Origin: Leptospira levettii
Lineage (GTDB): Bacteria > Spirochaetota > Leptospiria > Leptospirales > Leptospiraceae
Length of the DNA: 64,000 nucleotides
Assembly: GCF_002812085.1 (NCBI RefSeq)
Contig: NZ_NPDM01000002.1
Span: 124,001-188,000 of the forward strand
Direction: 5' to 3'
Position 1 is the stretch's first letter; every line of letters starts with the position of its first letter. Positions 28,237 to 37,412 of the stretch are shown here, in pieces. The notes beneath the pieces were generated by a model. The model worked only from the letters and a program-made list of their open reading frames with translations. It ran no database searches and was not told the origin of the DNA. The translations under genes were made by a program, and so were the position numbers.

Positions 28237-28566
28237 TTACCCCTTTATTAGTTCGTCTTGGATGGAAATCGCATTTGAGTGGGAATGTTCTAAACTTCTC
28301 AAACCAAACAGAACCATGGCAAGTAGGCTTTGGTAGCCATCTCTCTGGTTTTGTTTGACAAGAAACCGAAGGTATCCGTCTCGTTTTTCTTCTGATTCCA
28401 AACTGCCTTGTGATGCCAAATACGAGTGAGCACTCTGAACGAGTGTTGAAACTCCTGCACACAAAAGATTTTCGCCTTTCGAACCGAGGTTCGTTGGAGA
28501 ATGTCCTTCCAGTTGGATTCCTGCGATTTTCCCTCCTATATCTTTAAAAATTGTACTATAAATCAA
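28237..28566 (-). CDS. prp: Prp-like ribosomal-processing cysteine protease
   Basis: This 109-residue YsxB/Prp-family protein is encoded between L21 and L27, the classical site. It has the candidate catalytic His22 in LEGHSP and Cys36 in LLCAGVSTLVQSA. Spacing between them is two residues longer than in the staphylococcal enzyme as I remember it, and the acidic residue usually two or three before the cysteine reads Glu-Asn. In Firmicutes Prp trims an N-terminal extension from L27, but the L27 here has no such extension. The protein may act on another target or have a structural role in ribosome assembly. Confidence 0.85.
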   Translation of the reverse strand: MIYSTIFKDIGGKIAGIQLEGHSPTNLGSKGENLLCAGVSTLVQSAHSYLASQGSLESEEKRDGYLRFLVKQNQRDGYQSLLAMVLFGLRSLEHSHSNAISIQDELIKG

Positions 28567-28875
28567 TTAACCGCTGATCGAAACCACTTGGAGTTTTTGG
28601 AGTTGTTGTCTATGACCCCAAGACTTCTTGTAGTTCTTTCTTTTTTTGTATTTGAAACCGTGGATTTTTTCACCTTTGCAGTCTTCTAATACCTTTAAAG
28701 TGACTTTTGCCCCAGACAATGCTGGTGACCCAATGTTCACTTTGTTATTATCGGAAAGGAGTAGGACTTTCGTTTCTACTGTGCTTCCAACCGTGTTTCC
28801 TGTTTTTTCTGCGACGAATACCTGGTCAGGAGACACTTTAAATTGTTTGGCTCCAAGTTCAATGATGGCGAACAT
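28567..28875 (-). CDS. rplU: 50S ribosomal protein L21
   Basis: This 102-residue L21 binds 23S rRNA early in large-subunit assembly. It starts MFAIIELGAKQFKVSPDQVFVAEK and ends with the RNA-binding FKYKKRKNYKKSWGHRQQ stretch typical of the family. It is the first gene of rplU-prp-rpmA, abutting prp with no gap. A 118-bp region divergent from typA precedes it and must hold the operon promoter. I could not pick out a convincing promoter there. Confidence 0.97.
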   Translation of the reverse strand: MFAIIELGAKQFKVSPDQVFVAEKTGNTVGSTVETKVLLLSDNNKVNIGSPALSGAKVTLKVLEDCKGEKIHGFKYKKRKNYKKSWGHRQQLQKLQVVSISG

Positions 28876-28993
28876 ATAACTATCCTAATCTCTTTCTCGA
28901 ATGTAGTTCTTACCAGGATTTCTGACGGGCACCTCTTGTCAAACTGAAATCCCCATTTACAGCCTAAGCGGATTGGAATTTCTGGTAAAAACA

Positions 28994-30802
28994 ATGGAAA
29001 TTCGCAACATCGCCATCATCGCACACGTCGACCACGGTAAGACGACACTAACAGATTGTATCCTTCGCCATACGGGCGCCGTAACCGCAAAAGAAGACCG
29101 AGAAAGAATCATGGATTCCAACACTTTGGAACAGGAAAAAGGGATTACAATCCTTGCCAAGAACACTTCGGTAAAGTACAAAGGAACTCGCATTAATATT
29201 GTAGACACTCCAGGCCACGCTGACTTCGGAGGAGAAGTGGAACGAGTTCTGTCCATGACAGACTGTACACTTTTACTTGTGGATGCATTCGACGGACCTA
29301 TGCCGCAAACCAGGTTTGTTCTAGGGAAATCACTCCAACTTGGCCATAAACCCATCGTGGTTGTGAACAAAGTGGACCGTGAAGGGGCAAGACCAGGATT
29401 TTCAGTAGACAAAGTATTTGATTTGTTTAGTGACCTTGGTGCCACCGAAGAACAGTTAGACTTTCCTATCATCTATGCATCTGCAAAACAAGGATGGGCA
29501 GTAAACCAACTTTCCGAAGTTCCAGGAACAAACATAGAACCACTACTTGATAAGGTTTTGGAACATGTTGCTGCTGTTAAAAACGAAAGTGACAAACCAT
29601 TACAATTTCAAGTCACAGCGCTTGATTATAATGAATATGTAGGTCGTATCGCCATTGGAAAAATCTACCAAGGTACCATGAAAAAAGGTGCTGATGTAAC
29701 CCTTGCCAAAACAAACGGAACAACTGCTAATTATAAAATCACAAAACTTTATGGTTATGAAGGACTCACTCGGTACGAAATCGACGAAGCGGGATCTGGG
29801 GACATCGTTGCTATGGCAGGAATTCCTGATGTTTTCATTGGAGATACTGTTTGTGATATGGGTAATCCACTCCCTCTCCCTGCGATCCAAGTAGAAGAAC
29901 CGACTGTATCCATGTTCTTTATGGTCAACAACTCACCATTTGCTGGAAAAGAAGGTAAGTTTGTCACCACACGTAATTTAAGAGAACGCCTTGACCGCGA
30001 ACTTGAAACCAACGTGGCACTTCGTTTAGAAGAAACAGAAGACAAAGATCGTTTTAAAATTCTAGGACGTGGGGAACTCCACTTATCCATCCTCATCGAG
30101 AACATGAGAAGAGAAGGATACGAACTCCAAGTATCTCGCCCTGAAGTGATCATCAAACACAACGAAGCTGGTGAAAAGATTGAACCTTACGAAACTCTTG
30201 TGATGGATCTTCCAGACCAGTATACAGGTGCTGTCATCCAAGAACTAAACCGCCGTAAAGGTGAGTTAACAGGTATGGATGCTCACACTTCCGGAATCAC
30301 TCGCGTGGAATACATCATTCCGACTAGAGGGATCATTGGGTTTCGAGGGCATTTTATTTCGGAAACACGTGGTGAAGGGGTTATGTCTAGCCGCTTCTTA
30401 CGATTTGATAAATACAAGGGTGAAATCCCAGGCCGTAAAAACGGAGCTCTGATTTCTATGGACTCAGGTGAGTCCACTGCGTATGCTTTATGGAAAGTAC
30501 AAGAACGTGGGGAACTTTTCATTGAACCACAAGTAGCTGTGTATCCTGGTATGATCCTTGGGATGAATAGTAGGGACTCTGACTTGGAAGTAAACCCAGT
30601 GCGTGAGAAAAAACTCACAAACGTGCGTGCTTCTGGATCGGATGAAGCAATTCGTCTTGTTCCACCGAAAAAACTCACACTGGAACAATCCATTGAATTT
30701 TTAGATGATGATGAACTTCTGGAAGTGACTCCAGCAAGTTTACGACTTCGTAAAAAAGTATTGGATTCTAGTATGAGAAAAAGGTCGAATAACGGTCGTT
30801 AA
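28994..30802 (+). CDS. typA: Ribosome-associated GTPase TypA/BipA
   Basis: TypA is a translational GTPase of the EF-G/LepA class that aids 50S assembly, notably in stress or cold. The 602-residue form starting at ATG 28994 ([19 protein letters not shown]) matches the family start. An in-frame ATG at 28973 would add seven residues. G motifs are HVDHGKTT (G1), [18 protein letters not shown] (G3) and [10 protein letters not shown] (G4). The C-terminal half has [20 protein letters not shown] and [21 protein letters not shown]. It is monocistronic and ends before the hairpins at 30819-30889. Confidence 0.96.
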   Translation: MEIRNIAIIAHVDHGKTTLTDCILRHTGAVTAKEDRERIMDSNTLEQEKGITILAKNTSVKYKGTRINIVDTPGHADFGGEVERVLSMTDCTLLLVDAFDGPMPQTRFVLGKSLQLGHKPIVVVNKVDREGARPGFSVDKVFDLFSDLGATEEQLDFPIIYASAKQGWAVNQLSEVPGTNIEPLLDKVLEHVAAVKNESDKPLQFQVTALDYNEYVGRIAIGKIYQGTMKKGADVTLAKTNGTTANYKITKLYGYEGLTRYEIDEAGSGDIVAMAGIPDVFIGDTVCDMGNPLPLPAIQVEEPTVSMFFMVNNSPFAGKEGKFVTTRNLRERLDRELETNVALRLEETEDKDRFKILGRGELHLSILIENMRREGYELQVSRPEVIIKHNEAGEKIEPYETLVMDLPDQYTGAVIQELNRRKGELTGMDAHTSGITRVEYIIPTRGIIGFRGHFISETRGEGVMSSRFLRFDKYKGEIPGRKNGALISMDSGESTAYALWKVQERGELFIEPQVAVYPGMILGMNSRDSDLEVNPVREKKLTNVRASGSDEAIRLVPPKKLTLEQSIEFLDDDELLEVTPASLRLRKKVLDSSMRKRSNNGR

Positions 30803-30818
30803 GATCCAAATTCATCCA

Positions 30819-30850
30819 AAACCAAATTTTTAGGAAACAAAATTTGGTTT
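30819..30850. repeat. AT-rich 12-bp inverted repeat after typA
   Basis: AAACCAAATTTT (30819-30830) and AAAATTTGGTTT (30839-30850) form a perfect 12-bp stem with an 8-nt loop. It lies 16 bp past the typA stop and 7 bp before the strong bidirectional terminator. It may protect mRNA 3' ends or help termination. Confidence 0.6.
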
Positions 30851-30857
30851 CAAAAAC

Positions 30858-30889
30858 AAAAAAGGGACTAAGTGATTAGTCCCTTTTTT
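30858..30889. terminator. Bidirectional intrinsic terminator between typA and the AsmA-like gene
   Basis: A perfect 14-bp stem AAAAAAGGGACTAA/TTAGTCCCTTTTTT with a GTGA loop has six T on the distal side in both orientations. It serves typA rightward and the convergent AsmA-like gene (stop at 30931) leftward. Confidence 0.88.
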
Positions 30890-30930
30890 ATATCAATCGA
30901 AGTGAAAGATTAAAAAAAAAGAATAGGGAA

Positions 30931-32379
30931 CTAAAATCCCAATCCTTTTAACGCATTGCCTGCACCAGGAATCTTTTTTAATGCATCTCCCGCTTTTCCC
31001 TTAATCACTTCTTTGACTGCACCACCAATGAGGTCCGTTAGAGTTCCGATTCCAACTCCAAGTTCTACATTTGGATTTCGAATGTCTCCATATGTCCGAA
31101 AAGGGATAAACAAACGTTCATCCTTCACCAAATTCCCTACGATTTTATTCCGAAGTTCTTTTGGATCCCCTTGTCCTTTGGTCGCTTGTTTGATTTTTTC
31201 ATCTACAGATGCTAAGGATTTTTTGGATTCAGCTTCATCGTATAACATCCCCATTCTCATTTCATGGTAGTTGGTGGTGGTAACGATATAAGATCCTTTT
31301 GTGATCTGAAGGTCATAATTTTTCGTTGGGAAAGTCGGTTCGTCAAGGAAAGTCACCTTTCCGTTGCTATACTCTACTTGGAAACTTACATCTTTTTTAA
31401 GTTCTGCTTTTTCTTTTAATTTGTCTAGTTTGAGACCAGCTTGGTTTAGGGTAGGAAGTTCACCAGCAATCGCATCAAAGGCAGCAAATCCTGATAAAAA
31501 TGAATCTTCTTTCATTGTAACTTCGTAAATTACCTTTGGATTCACTAAACCAGTTTTTTCCACGAATGGAGTTACCTTTCCGCCAGTTTCTAATAAAAAC
31601 TTTGCAGCTTCTTTTTTGTTTTTACCAATGATTGTGACATCAGTATCAAAATTGACCTTTAGACTGTTATGCGAAGCTAAATCACTGCCATCAATATCAA
31701 TGTCTTTTAATTCCAAATCCAATTTTTGGACTAGGATTTGTTGGCCAGTTTTACGCATGTTCACTTGGATATTCCCTTCTTGGATTCCAACAAGACTCAT
31801 TTGAATCGCAATCGGAATGTCTTTGATCGAAAAAGGACCAGAAGGTGGTTCGTTTGCTTTTTCTTTTGCCTCTTGTTCTTGTTCTGCTTTTTTCTCAGCT
31901 ATTGCTTCTGGTGAGAGAGCAGGATTTTTTTCGCCATTCACAATTTTGGGAGTTTTGAAAAGTGAAGTTAAATTATTGCCACCATCTTCATACATGGTAA
32001 GAGCGATATCTGGTTGTTTTAAGACGAGTTTGTTGACCTTAACGGTTTTTGTTAAAAGAGCTAAGAAGGAAATTTTTACATCTACCTTGCCAAGTTGGAT
32101 TGTACCTTTTGGTTTCGATTTTCTTTCTTCCAGAGGAACCCCTTTGTTTGCTACTTCATCCCTTGGGGCAAGGACGATACCTTCAATTTCGATTCCTGAA
32201 AGAACATTGAAGAGATTGATATTTACTTTTTCAACATGTGCTCTGACATTTAAGGAAGATTCTATTTGTTTGACTAGAAAGCTCGGAGTGATGATACTTC
32301 CTGCAAATACAAATGCGATGATAATGATTAAAAGAATTGAGGCAAAAAACCCAACAATTCCATAACCTATTTTTTTCAT
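30931..32379 (-). CDS. AsmA-like membrane-anchored envelope protein
   Basis: This 482-residue protein has one N-terminal transmembrane helix (YGIVGFFASILLIIIIAFVFAG) and a large periplasmic beta-rich part. The layout, with VNINLFNVLSGIEIEGIVL, VDVKISFLALLTKTVKVNKLVLKQP and many short repeated strands, resembles AsmA/DUF748 proteins. These work in outer-membrane biogenesis or lipid transport. A Lys/Glu-rich linker follows residue ~150. The start is ATG 32379 because AGGAG precedes it; ATG 32397 would add six residues. The C-terminus (LTDLIGGAVKEVIKG) is Gly/Lys-rich. Function is inferred from architecture only. Confidence 0.65.
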   Translation of the reverse strand: MKKIGYGIVGFFASILLIIIIAFVFAGSIITPSFLVKQIESSLNVRAHVEKVNINLFNVLSGIEIEGIVLAPRDEVANKGVPLEERKSKPKGTIQLGKVDVKISFLALLTKTVKVNKLVLKQPDIALTMYEDGGNNLTSLFKTPKIVNGEKNPALSPEAIAEKKAEQEQEAKEKANEPPSGPFSIKDIPIAIQMSLVGIQEGNIQVNMRKTGQQILVQKLDLELKDIDIDGSDLASHNSLKVNFDTDVTIIGKNKKEAAKFLLETGGKVTPFVEKTGLVNPKVIYEVTMKEDSFLSGFAAFDAIAGELPTLNQAGLKLDKLKEKAELKKDVSFQVEYSNGKVTFLDEPTFPTKNYDLQITKGSYIVTTTNYHEMRMGMLYDEAESKKSLASVDEKIKQATKGQGDPKELRNKIVGNLVKDERLFIPFRTYGDIRNPNVELGVGIGTLTDLIGGAVKEVIKGKAGDALKKIPGAGNALKGLGF

Positions 32380-32459
32380 AGTAACTCCTGATTCCATCTA
32401 AAACGGTGGACTAGAGACTATATCGATTTAGGAAACTGTAAAGTAAAAAAGGAAAGAAA

Positions 32460-32888
32460 TTAATTCAAAAACCTTACGGAACTTATGATATTGGTTAATT
32501 GTTGGAATAAATCATCTCCCACTTCTTCATCAGAATTGTAAGTTAAGAGGATCATTCTTTCTTTATTTGCTACCATATACACCATCCAAACACGATCTTC
32601 TCTTTGGAATTCGCAAGCTCGAATGCTTGAACCTTCGTTATTTTCAAAAACCGCAACTTTCTCTGGGTCGTAATCAATTTCATGAATTTTGAGATAATTT
32701 TCTAATTCCTTATCCACATCAAAATGTTCTAGTTTTGATTCAAAGGCATAGACTTGTAAGGCACCACCACCTTCGGGGTGGAAAAATGCGGGAATTTCTT
32801 CTACCACCATATGTTCCCAGGTAGCTGGAAATAAAAAAGAATACCACCCTTGTGGAGAGCGAAATTGTTTGTACATTGGTTTTGTCAT
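32460..32888 (-). CDS. Small protein of unknown function, PsbP/DUF1795-like fold possible
   Basis: This protein has 142 residues from ATG 32888 (AAGGGA upstream). ATG 32918 would add ten residues. There is no signal peptide or membrane segment. The pattern SPQGWYSFLFPATW, then a strand with a Gly-rich PEGGGALQVYAFES, then a C-terminal helix FQQLTNIISSVRF recalls PsbP/DUF1795-type small alpha-beta proteins. I could not identify a specific family. It is divergent from the outer-membrane barrel gene with 47 bp between. Confidence 0.6.
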   Translation of the reverse strand: MTKPMYKQFRSPQGWYSFLFPATWEHMVVEEIPAFFHPEGGGALQVYAFESKLEHFDVDKELENYLKIHEIDYDPEKVAVFENNEGSSIRACEFQREDRVWMVYMVANKERMILLTYNSDEEVGDDLFQQLTNIISSVRFLN

Positions 32889-32935
32889 AAGAATTCCCTT
32901 TTCTTTCCAGTAAATCAATGGAGGAATGGCAGTAA

Positions 32936-33940
32936 ATGATTTTCAAATCAAAATGGCATTACTTAGTTTCGGTTTTATGTTTTGGTAGTTTTTCCTTTTT
33001 ACCCTTACACGCCCAAATCTCTGGGTATGACGTTGCCTATCCCTCTGCTTATTTACTTGGACTTTCTTCACAAGGTGTAGTGAGTTCCAATCCAATGTCT
33101 AGTTTGTACGGAAATACTGCATTTTTATCATACCAATCCAAACACATGTTAGATGTATCTGCAAATGCAAGTTATGCGAATCCAAACTTTTCTCCTCTGT
33201 ATTTATCAGGTGCAGGATATCTTTCCTTTTCTGAATCCATCGGATTTGGGATTCGTGGAAAACCGGTTTACTTACGTTCATTTCCTGCTGATGAAAGGTA
33301 TTCCAATTATGCATTCCAAGCGTTTGTGAATTGGAAGTTCAATCCTTATGTTTCTTTTGCCATACAAATCGGTCCTGGAGTTTCAGGGAGAATTGGAGGT
33401 TATAGTTCTTATTCATGGAATGTTTCTCTATCCACAGCCATTCAATATGAAAATTTCAGAATTGGAATTTTATTAGAATCACCAGGCACTTATCGGTTTG
33501 ATGAATACTTAGGCTCTGAACGATTGAGGGAAAAATTACCGGAGAGGTTCATGTTAGGAATTGGGTATAAATGGAATGATTGGGTGGAAATACAATTGGA
33601 AGGTTCTCGAAAATTTTATGAAAACACATCCGTTGATCTAAATCATAAATCACAATTTATACCTTATCCCGTTAGGACAATGTATTCGGGTAATGTCAGT
33701 TTGGCGATTGGTAAAATAGAATCATTCCAAGTATTAACAGGTGTTGGACGAGAGATTCGTATGGAACAAAGTTTACGAGGATTTACGACAGGATCGATTG
33801 GAGTTGCAGGTTCCTTTTTCCCAAGTTGGTTTGGGGAAGGGTTGTTTTATGCAGTTTCTCTCCAAAGGTCTGGTATCAGTGTCAAAGAAAGGGATGGAGG
33901 AGAATCCAGGATGGCCATCCAATTGCAGACACAGTTCTAA
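32936..33940 (+). CDS. Outer-membrane beta-barrel protein of unknown function
   Basis: This 334-residue protein has a signal peptide (residues ~1-26, ending PLHAQ) and many alternating amphipathic strands rich in Gly, Tyr and Ser. It has a terminal phenylalanine (LQTQF) as in proteins inserted by the BAM complex. The start of the mature part (YPSAYLLGLSSQGVVSSNPMSSLYGNTAFL) resembles the N-terminal hatch of PorV/FadL-like spirochaetal porins. A transporter or porin role is therefore possible but unproven. The frame starts at ATG 32936. It is followed by a 174-bp gap before the phosphatase gene. Confidence 0.68.
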   Translation: MIFKSKWHYLVSVLCFGSFSFLPLHAQISGYDVAYPSAYLLGLSSQGVVSSNPMSSLYGNTAFLSYQSKHMLDVSANASYANPNFSPLYLSGAGYLSFSESIGFGIRGKPVYLRSFPADERYSNYAFQAFVNWKFNPYVSFAIQIGPGVSGRIGGYSSYSWNVSLSTAIQYENFRIGILLESPGTYRFDEYLGSERLREKLPERFMLGIGYKWNDWVEIQLEGSRKFYENTSVDLNHKSQFIPYPVRTMYSGNVSLAIGKIESFQVLTGVGREIRMEQSLRGFTTGSIGVAGSFFPSWFGEGLFYAVSLQRSGISVKERDGGESRMAIQLQTQF

Positions 33941-34114
33941 TCAAGAACACCATTTGCTAATAATATAAGCATTTTGGTTGTTTTCCATAAAGACAAATTT
34001 TACGTTTTGTGCAAATTCCATCCAGTTTGTAGAGAAATATAGGATATTTTTACTTCTTTAGGCGAGATGCATCGTCGGTACGATACTTGCATCTCAATGG
34101 GAAAGGTATCCAAT

Positions 34115-35935
34115 ATGGTTGATTTCAAAGTTTCCAAACGAATGCTCGTCAACTTCCGCGGTCAGAACAAAGTTGTGGGAGGGTTAACAGATAAAGATAA
34201 AATTGCAATCCTCCTTTATATCTCCAAAGAATTTGCCAATTTAGATAGAGAAGACCAACTCTTTTCCAAGGTCATCCTGATATGCCAGGAAATATTTGAG
34301 TCGGACAACACCACACTCAGGTTATGGGATGGTGAGTTCTTAGTCCCAGTAAAATTTGTCAAAGAAACAGAACCACCTCGTAGGAATTTAAAAATGGGTG
34401 AGGGTTACTCGGGGACAGTCTTTGAAACCAAAGAACCAATCCTTGTGAACGATTTGTCCCGTTCTGCTCATTATTTTGATGAAGGGGAAAAAACAAAATC
34501 GGTGATGTGTGTCCCTATCATGCAAAAGGAAGAAATCCTTGGAACACTCGCAGTGGAGAGTGAAAGGGAAAATTTTTATATCATTGATGATTTGGAAATT
34601 CTCGAAGCATTAACATCACAATTGGCACTAGCTCTCTATGGAGTGCGACTCATTGAAGGACTTGTTACGGCAAGGGCAAGAGAAGCTGCCATCCTAAACC
34701 AATTAGAATGGGATTTGAAAATGGGACGAAATGTCCAAAGCCAAATCCTACCCCAAGACTTAAGTGCTTGGAATGGTATTTATTTTGCAAGCCATTACGA
34801 ACCGATGGCAGAAGTCAGTGGTGATTTGGTCGACATTGTAAGGCAAGGCCATTCACTCACTGCCATTAACATTGATGTATCAGGTCATGGAATTCCTGCA
34901 GCACTCGTCACAATGGCCATCCACCACCAGTTCCGTCGTTCTGTGATGGCAGGACTAGGTCTCACTGAAATCATGGAGGAGTTAGGTGAAAAATTACGGG
35001 AACAACTCCCTGAATCTACTTACTTTACTGCCTTCATGGTACGTATTTTTAGTGATTATACTTTTGGTTATGTGAATGCAGGCCACCAACGGATGTTACA
35101 TTACAAAGCATCCGATGATACTTTCATTCAATATGATACAAAAGGAGTTCCTCTTGGAATATTGCCAGTCCGAAAAATCGATTACGAGGAAAAACAAGGA
35201 AAACTCGAACCTGGTGATTTTTTACTTTTGATCTCAGATGGATTCAGTGAACAACGAAACCATTTAAAAGATGAAGTAGGTGTGGAGAGAATCCAAACTT
35301 GGTTACATGACGAAAGAGAAAAACTAGTTATAGAGGGAAGAGGGAAAGTCGATCTGAAAAAGTTAGCATCCTCTTTTATCAAACGGTTCCGTACTTACCA
35401 AGGAGAAGTTCCGAATGGTGACGACTTAAGTTTTCTCTTTCTGTATTGTGGTGATTCCATCCCTGAAGCATCTCATTACATCCAATTAGCAAAACAATCC
35501 AATTCTAAAATGAAAATGGAAGAAGCGTATGCACAAGCGCTTAAAGCCTTTAGTATTGATTCTTCCTTAAAAGAGATATTGGTATTTCTTGGGAAAATGT
35601 ATTACAGAGATGGAAAGTATACGGAAGCAATTCGTTACTTAGAAGAGTATTTGCGAACTTCTGGTGATAATACAGCTGCTTCTCATTTTATGATGGGCAG
35701 AGCTTATTATAAAGCAGGTATGATTTCGGAAGCAAAACGGGCATTAAAGATGGCACTTTCCAGTGACCATAGTTTTGCGAAAGCAAGTATCTTACTTGCG
35801 CAGTGTTATTTAAAAGAAAATGCGAAACCAAAAGCGATTAAGGTATTACAACAAGGCGTAAAAAACACACCTCAAAATCTGGAATTAAAAACTTCTCTTT
35901 TGAGATTAGAATCACATACCCAAAAGGTCAGTTAA
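34115..35935 (+). CDS. GAF-PP2C(SpoIIE)-TPR serine phosphatase, RsbU type
   Basis: This protein has 606 residues from ATG 34115 (AAAGG eight bases upstream). ATG 34067 or 34097 in the same frame would add 16 or 6 residues. Domains in order are a GAF sensor (~20-180), a PP2C/SpoIIE catalytic domain (~210-425) and about four TPR repeats (~440-590). The catalytic domain has EVSGDLVD, INIDVSGHGIPAALVTMAI and LLISDGFSEQ. The aspartates of the manganese site are present. Such phosphatases dephosphorylate anti-sigma-factor antagonists in partner switching. No antagonist or anti-sigma gene is nearby. The gene is followed after 10 bp by the ammonium transporter. Confidence 0.87.
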   Translation: MVDFKVSKRMLVNFRGQNKVVGGLTDKDKIAILLYISKEFANLDREDQLFSKVILICQEIFESDNTTLRLWDGEFLVPVKFVKETEPPRRNLKMGEGYSGTVFETKEPILVNDLSRSAHYFDEGEKTKSVMCVPIMQKEEILGTLAVESERENFYIIDDLEILEALTSQLALALYGVRLIEGLVTARAREAAILNQLEWDLKMGRNVQSQILPQDLSAWNGIYFASHYEPMAEVSGDLVDIVRQGHSLTAINIDVSGHGIPAALVTMAIHHQFRRSVMAGLGLTEIMEELGEKLREQLPESTYFTAFMVRIFSDYTFGYVNAGHQRMLHYKASDDTFIQYDTKGVPLGILPVRKIDYEEKQGKLEPGDFLLLISDGFSEQRNHLKDEVGVERIQTWLHDEREKLVIEGRGKVDLKKLASSFIKRFRTYQGEVPNGDDLSFLFLYCGDSIPEASHYIQLAKQSNSKMKMEEAYAQALKAFSIDSSLKEILVFLGKMYYRDGKYTEAIRYLEEYLRTSGDNTAASHFMMGRAYYKAGMISEAKRALKMALSSDHSFAKASILLAQCYLKENAKPKAIKVLQQGVKNTPQNLELKTSLLRLESHTQKVS

Positions 35936-35945
35936 GGAACGTTAT

Positions 35946-37373
35946 ATGAGATATTTCGGAGTTTATTTTAGTTTAATAGGATTACTTTTGGCAAGTAATG
36001 TATTTGCGGAAACGCTTGTTACTCCAGAAAAAGAAAGTTTTGAATCACTCGCCAAAGAAATGGCAGAGATCAAAACCTCACTTGCAGAAACAAAACTTGC
36101 TTTGGAAACCACAAAACAAGAAGCAAATTGGGTGTGGACTTGTATTGCTGCCTTCCTTGTATTTTTTATGCAAGCTGGTTTTGCCTATGTGGAAGCGGGA
36201 TTCACTCGAGCTAAAAATGCAGTAAACATTCTAATGAAAAACTTTTCCGACCTTACGGTGGGAGCTATTGCCTATTGGCTCATTGGATTTTCGATTATGT
36301 TTGGTCCTCAAATTGTGAGTGGATTTGGAATTGGACTTCCGTCATTTGCTGAATCTCTCATCAATGCAGAAGATGGAAGTATGGATCCTTCCAAGTATAC
36401 ATTTTTTATCTTCCAGATCGTTTTTGCTGCTACAGCTGCAACGATTGTTTCCGGTGCAATGGCAGAACGAACTAAATTCTCCGCATATCTGATCTTCTCT
36501 GTGGTGATCACTGCTTTCATCTATCCTGTGTTTGGTTCATTTGCTTGGGGGAGTTTACTTGGGATCTCAACTGGTTTTCTTGAATCTTTAGGACTTGGTG
36601 GTGGAGAAGGCGTTGGCTTCCATGATTTTGCTGGTTCAACAGTGGTTCATAGCATCGGTGCTTGGGCAGGGCTTGCAGGTGCGATTGTAGTTGGACCTCG
36701 TATGGGTAAATTCCAATCCGATGGACGAGTGTATCCAATTCTTGGTCATAATATGTCGATGGCAGCACTAGGTGTATTTATTTTATGGTTTGGTTGGTTT
36801 GGATTTAACCCTGGTTCGACGACTTCGATCGAGGGAGGAAGTTTTGCTAAAATAGCTGTTGTCACTCATATGGCTGCTTGTGCCGGTGCGATTAGTGCGA
36901 TGGTTCTCACTTGGTATTTGTTCAAAAAACCAGAAATTGGTCTCACTCTCAATGGTGGTCTTGCAGGCCTTGTTGCGATCACGGCACCTTGTGACAATGT
37001 CAGTATCTTCGGTGCCGTTCTCATTGGACTTGTGGCAGGAGTCCTTGTCATCATCTCCGTTCTCTTTTTAGACAAACAAAGGATTGATGACCCTGTGGGT
37101 GCAGTTTCTGTTCATGGTGTTTGTGGTGCATGGGGGACTATGGCTTACGGTCTTTTTAGCCTTGATACAGGCCTCTTTTATGGTGCAGGTTTTGCCCAAT
37201 TCGCGGCACAGGCCATTGGTGTTGTGACAGCATTTTTCTGGGCATTTCCCGTGAGCCTATTGGTATTTTATTTGATCAAAAAAACTGTTGGCCTTCGGGT
37301 TTCGGAAGAAGAAGAATTATTAGGATTAGATATTTTGGAACACGGAAACGAAGCTTATCCCGTTTCGAAATAG
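35946..37373 (+). CDS. amt: Ammonium transporter (Amt) with signal peptide and helical extension
   Basis: This 475-residue protein of the Amt/Mep/Rh family conducts ammonium across the inner membrane. Eleven hydrophobic helices are visible from residue ~62. Blocks include FFMQAGFAYVEAGFTRAKNAVNILMKN, GSTVVHSIGAWAGLAGAIVVGPR (pore histidine) and DDPVGAVSVHGVCGAWGTM (second histidine). The N-terminus is unusual, with a signal peptide (residues 1-21) and then about 38 Glu/Lys/Thr-rich residues likely to form a helix. The ribosome site is AAGGA. No glnK gene follows, although amt and glnK are often paired. Confidence 0.93.
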   Translation: MRYFGVYFSLIGLLLASNVFAETLVTPEKESFESLAKEMAEIKTSLAETKLALETTKQEANWVWTCIAAFLVFFMQAGFAYVEAGFTRAKNAVNILMKNFSDLTVGAIAYWLIGFSIMFGPQIVSGFGIGLPSFAESLINAEDGSMDPSKYTFFIFQIVFAATAATIVSGAMAERTKFSAYLIFSVVITAFIYPVFGSFAWGSLLGISTGFLESLGLGGGEGVGFHDFAGSTVVHSIGAWAGLAGAIVVGPRMGKFQSDGRVYPILGHNMSMAALGVFILWFGWFGFNPGSTTSIEGGSFAKIAVVTHMAACAGAISAMVLTWYLFKKPEIGLTLNGGLAGLVAITAPCDNVSIFGAVLIGLVAGVLVIISVLFLDKQRIDDPVGAVSVHGVCGAWGTMAYGLFSLDTGLFYGAGFAQFAAQAIGVVTAFFWAFPVSLLVFYLIKKTVGLRVSEEEELLGLDILEHGNEAYPVSK

Positions 37374-37412
37374 TCCTTGACCCTAGATTTTCTCTATGGG
37401 GAAGTCTAGGGT

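Noticed and set aside
28914..28942. TTGACA on the minus strand upstream of rplU, as a possible -35 box.
   Set aside because: At 16-19 bp spacing the downstream hexamer (ATCCTG and neighbours) does not resemble TATAAT, so I could not support a promoter.
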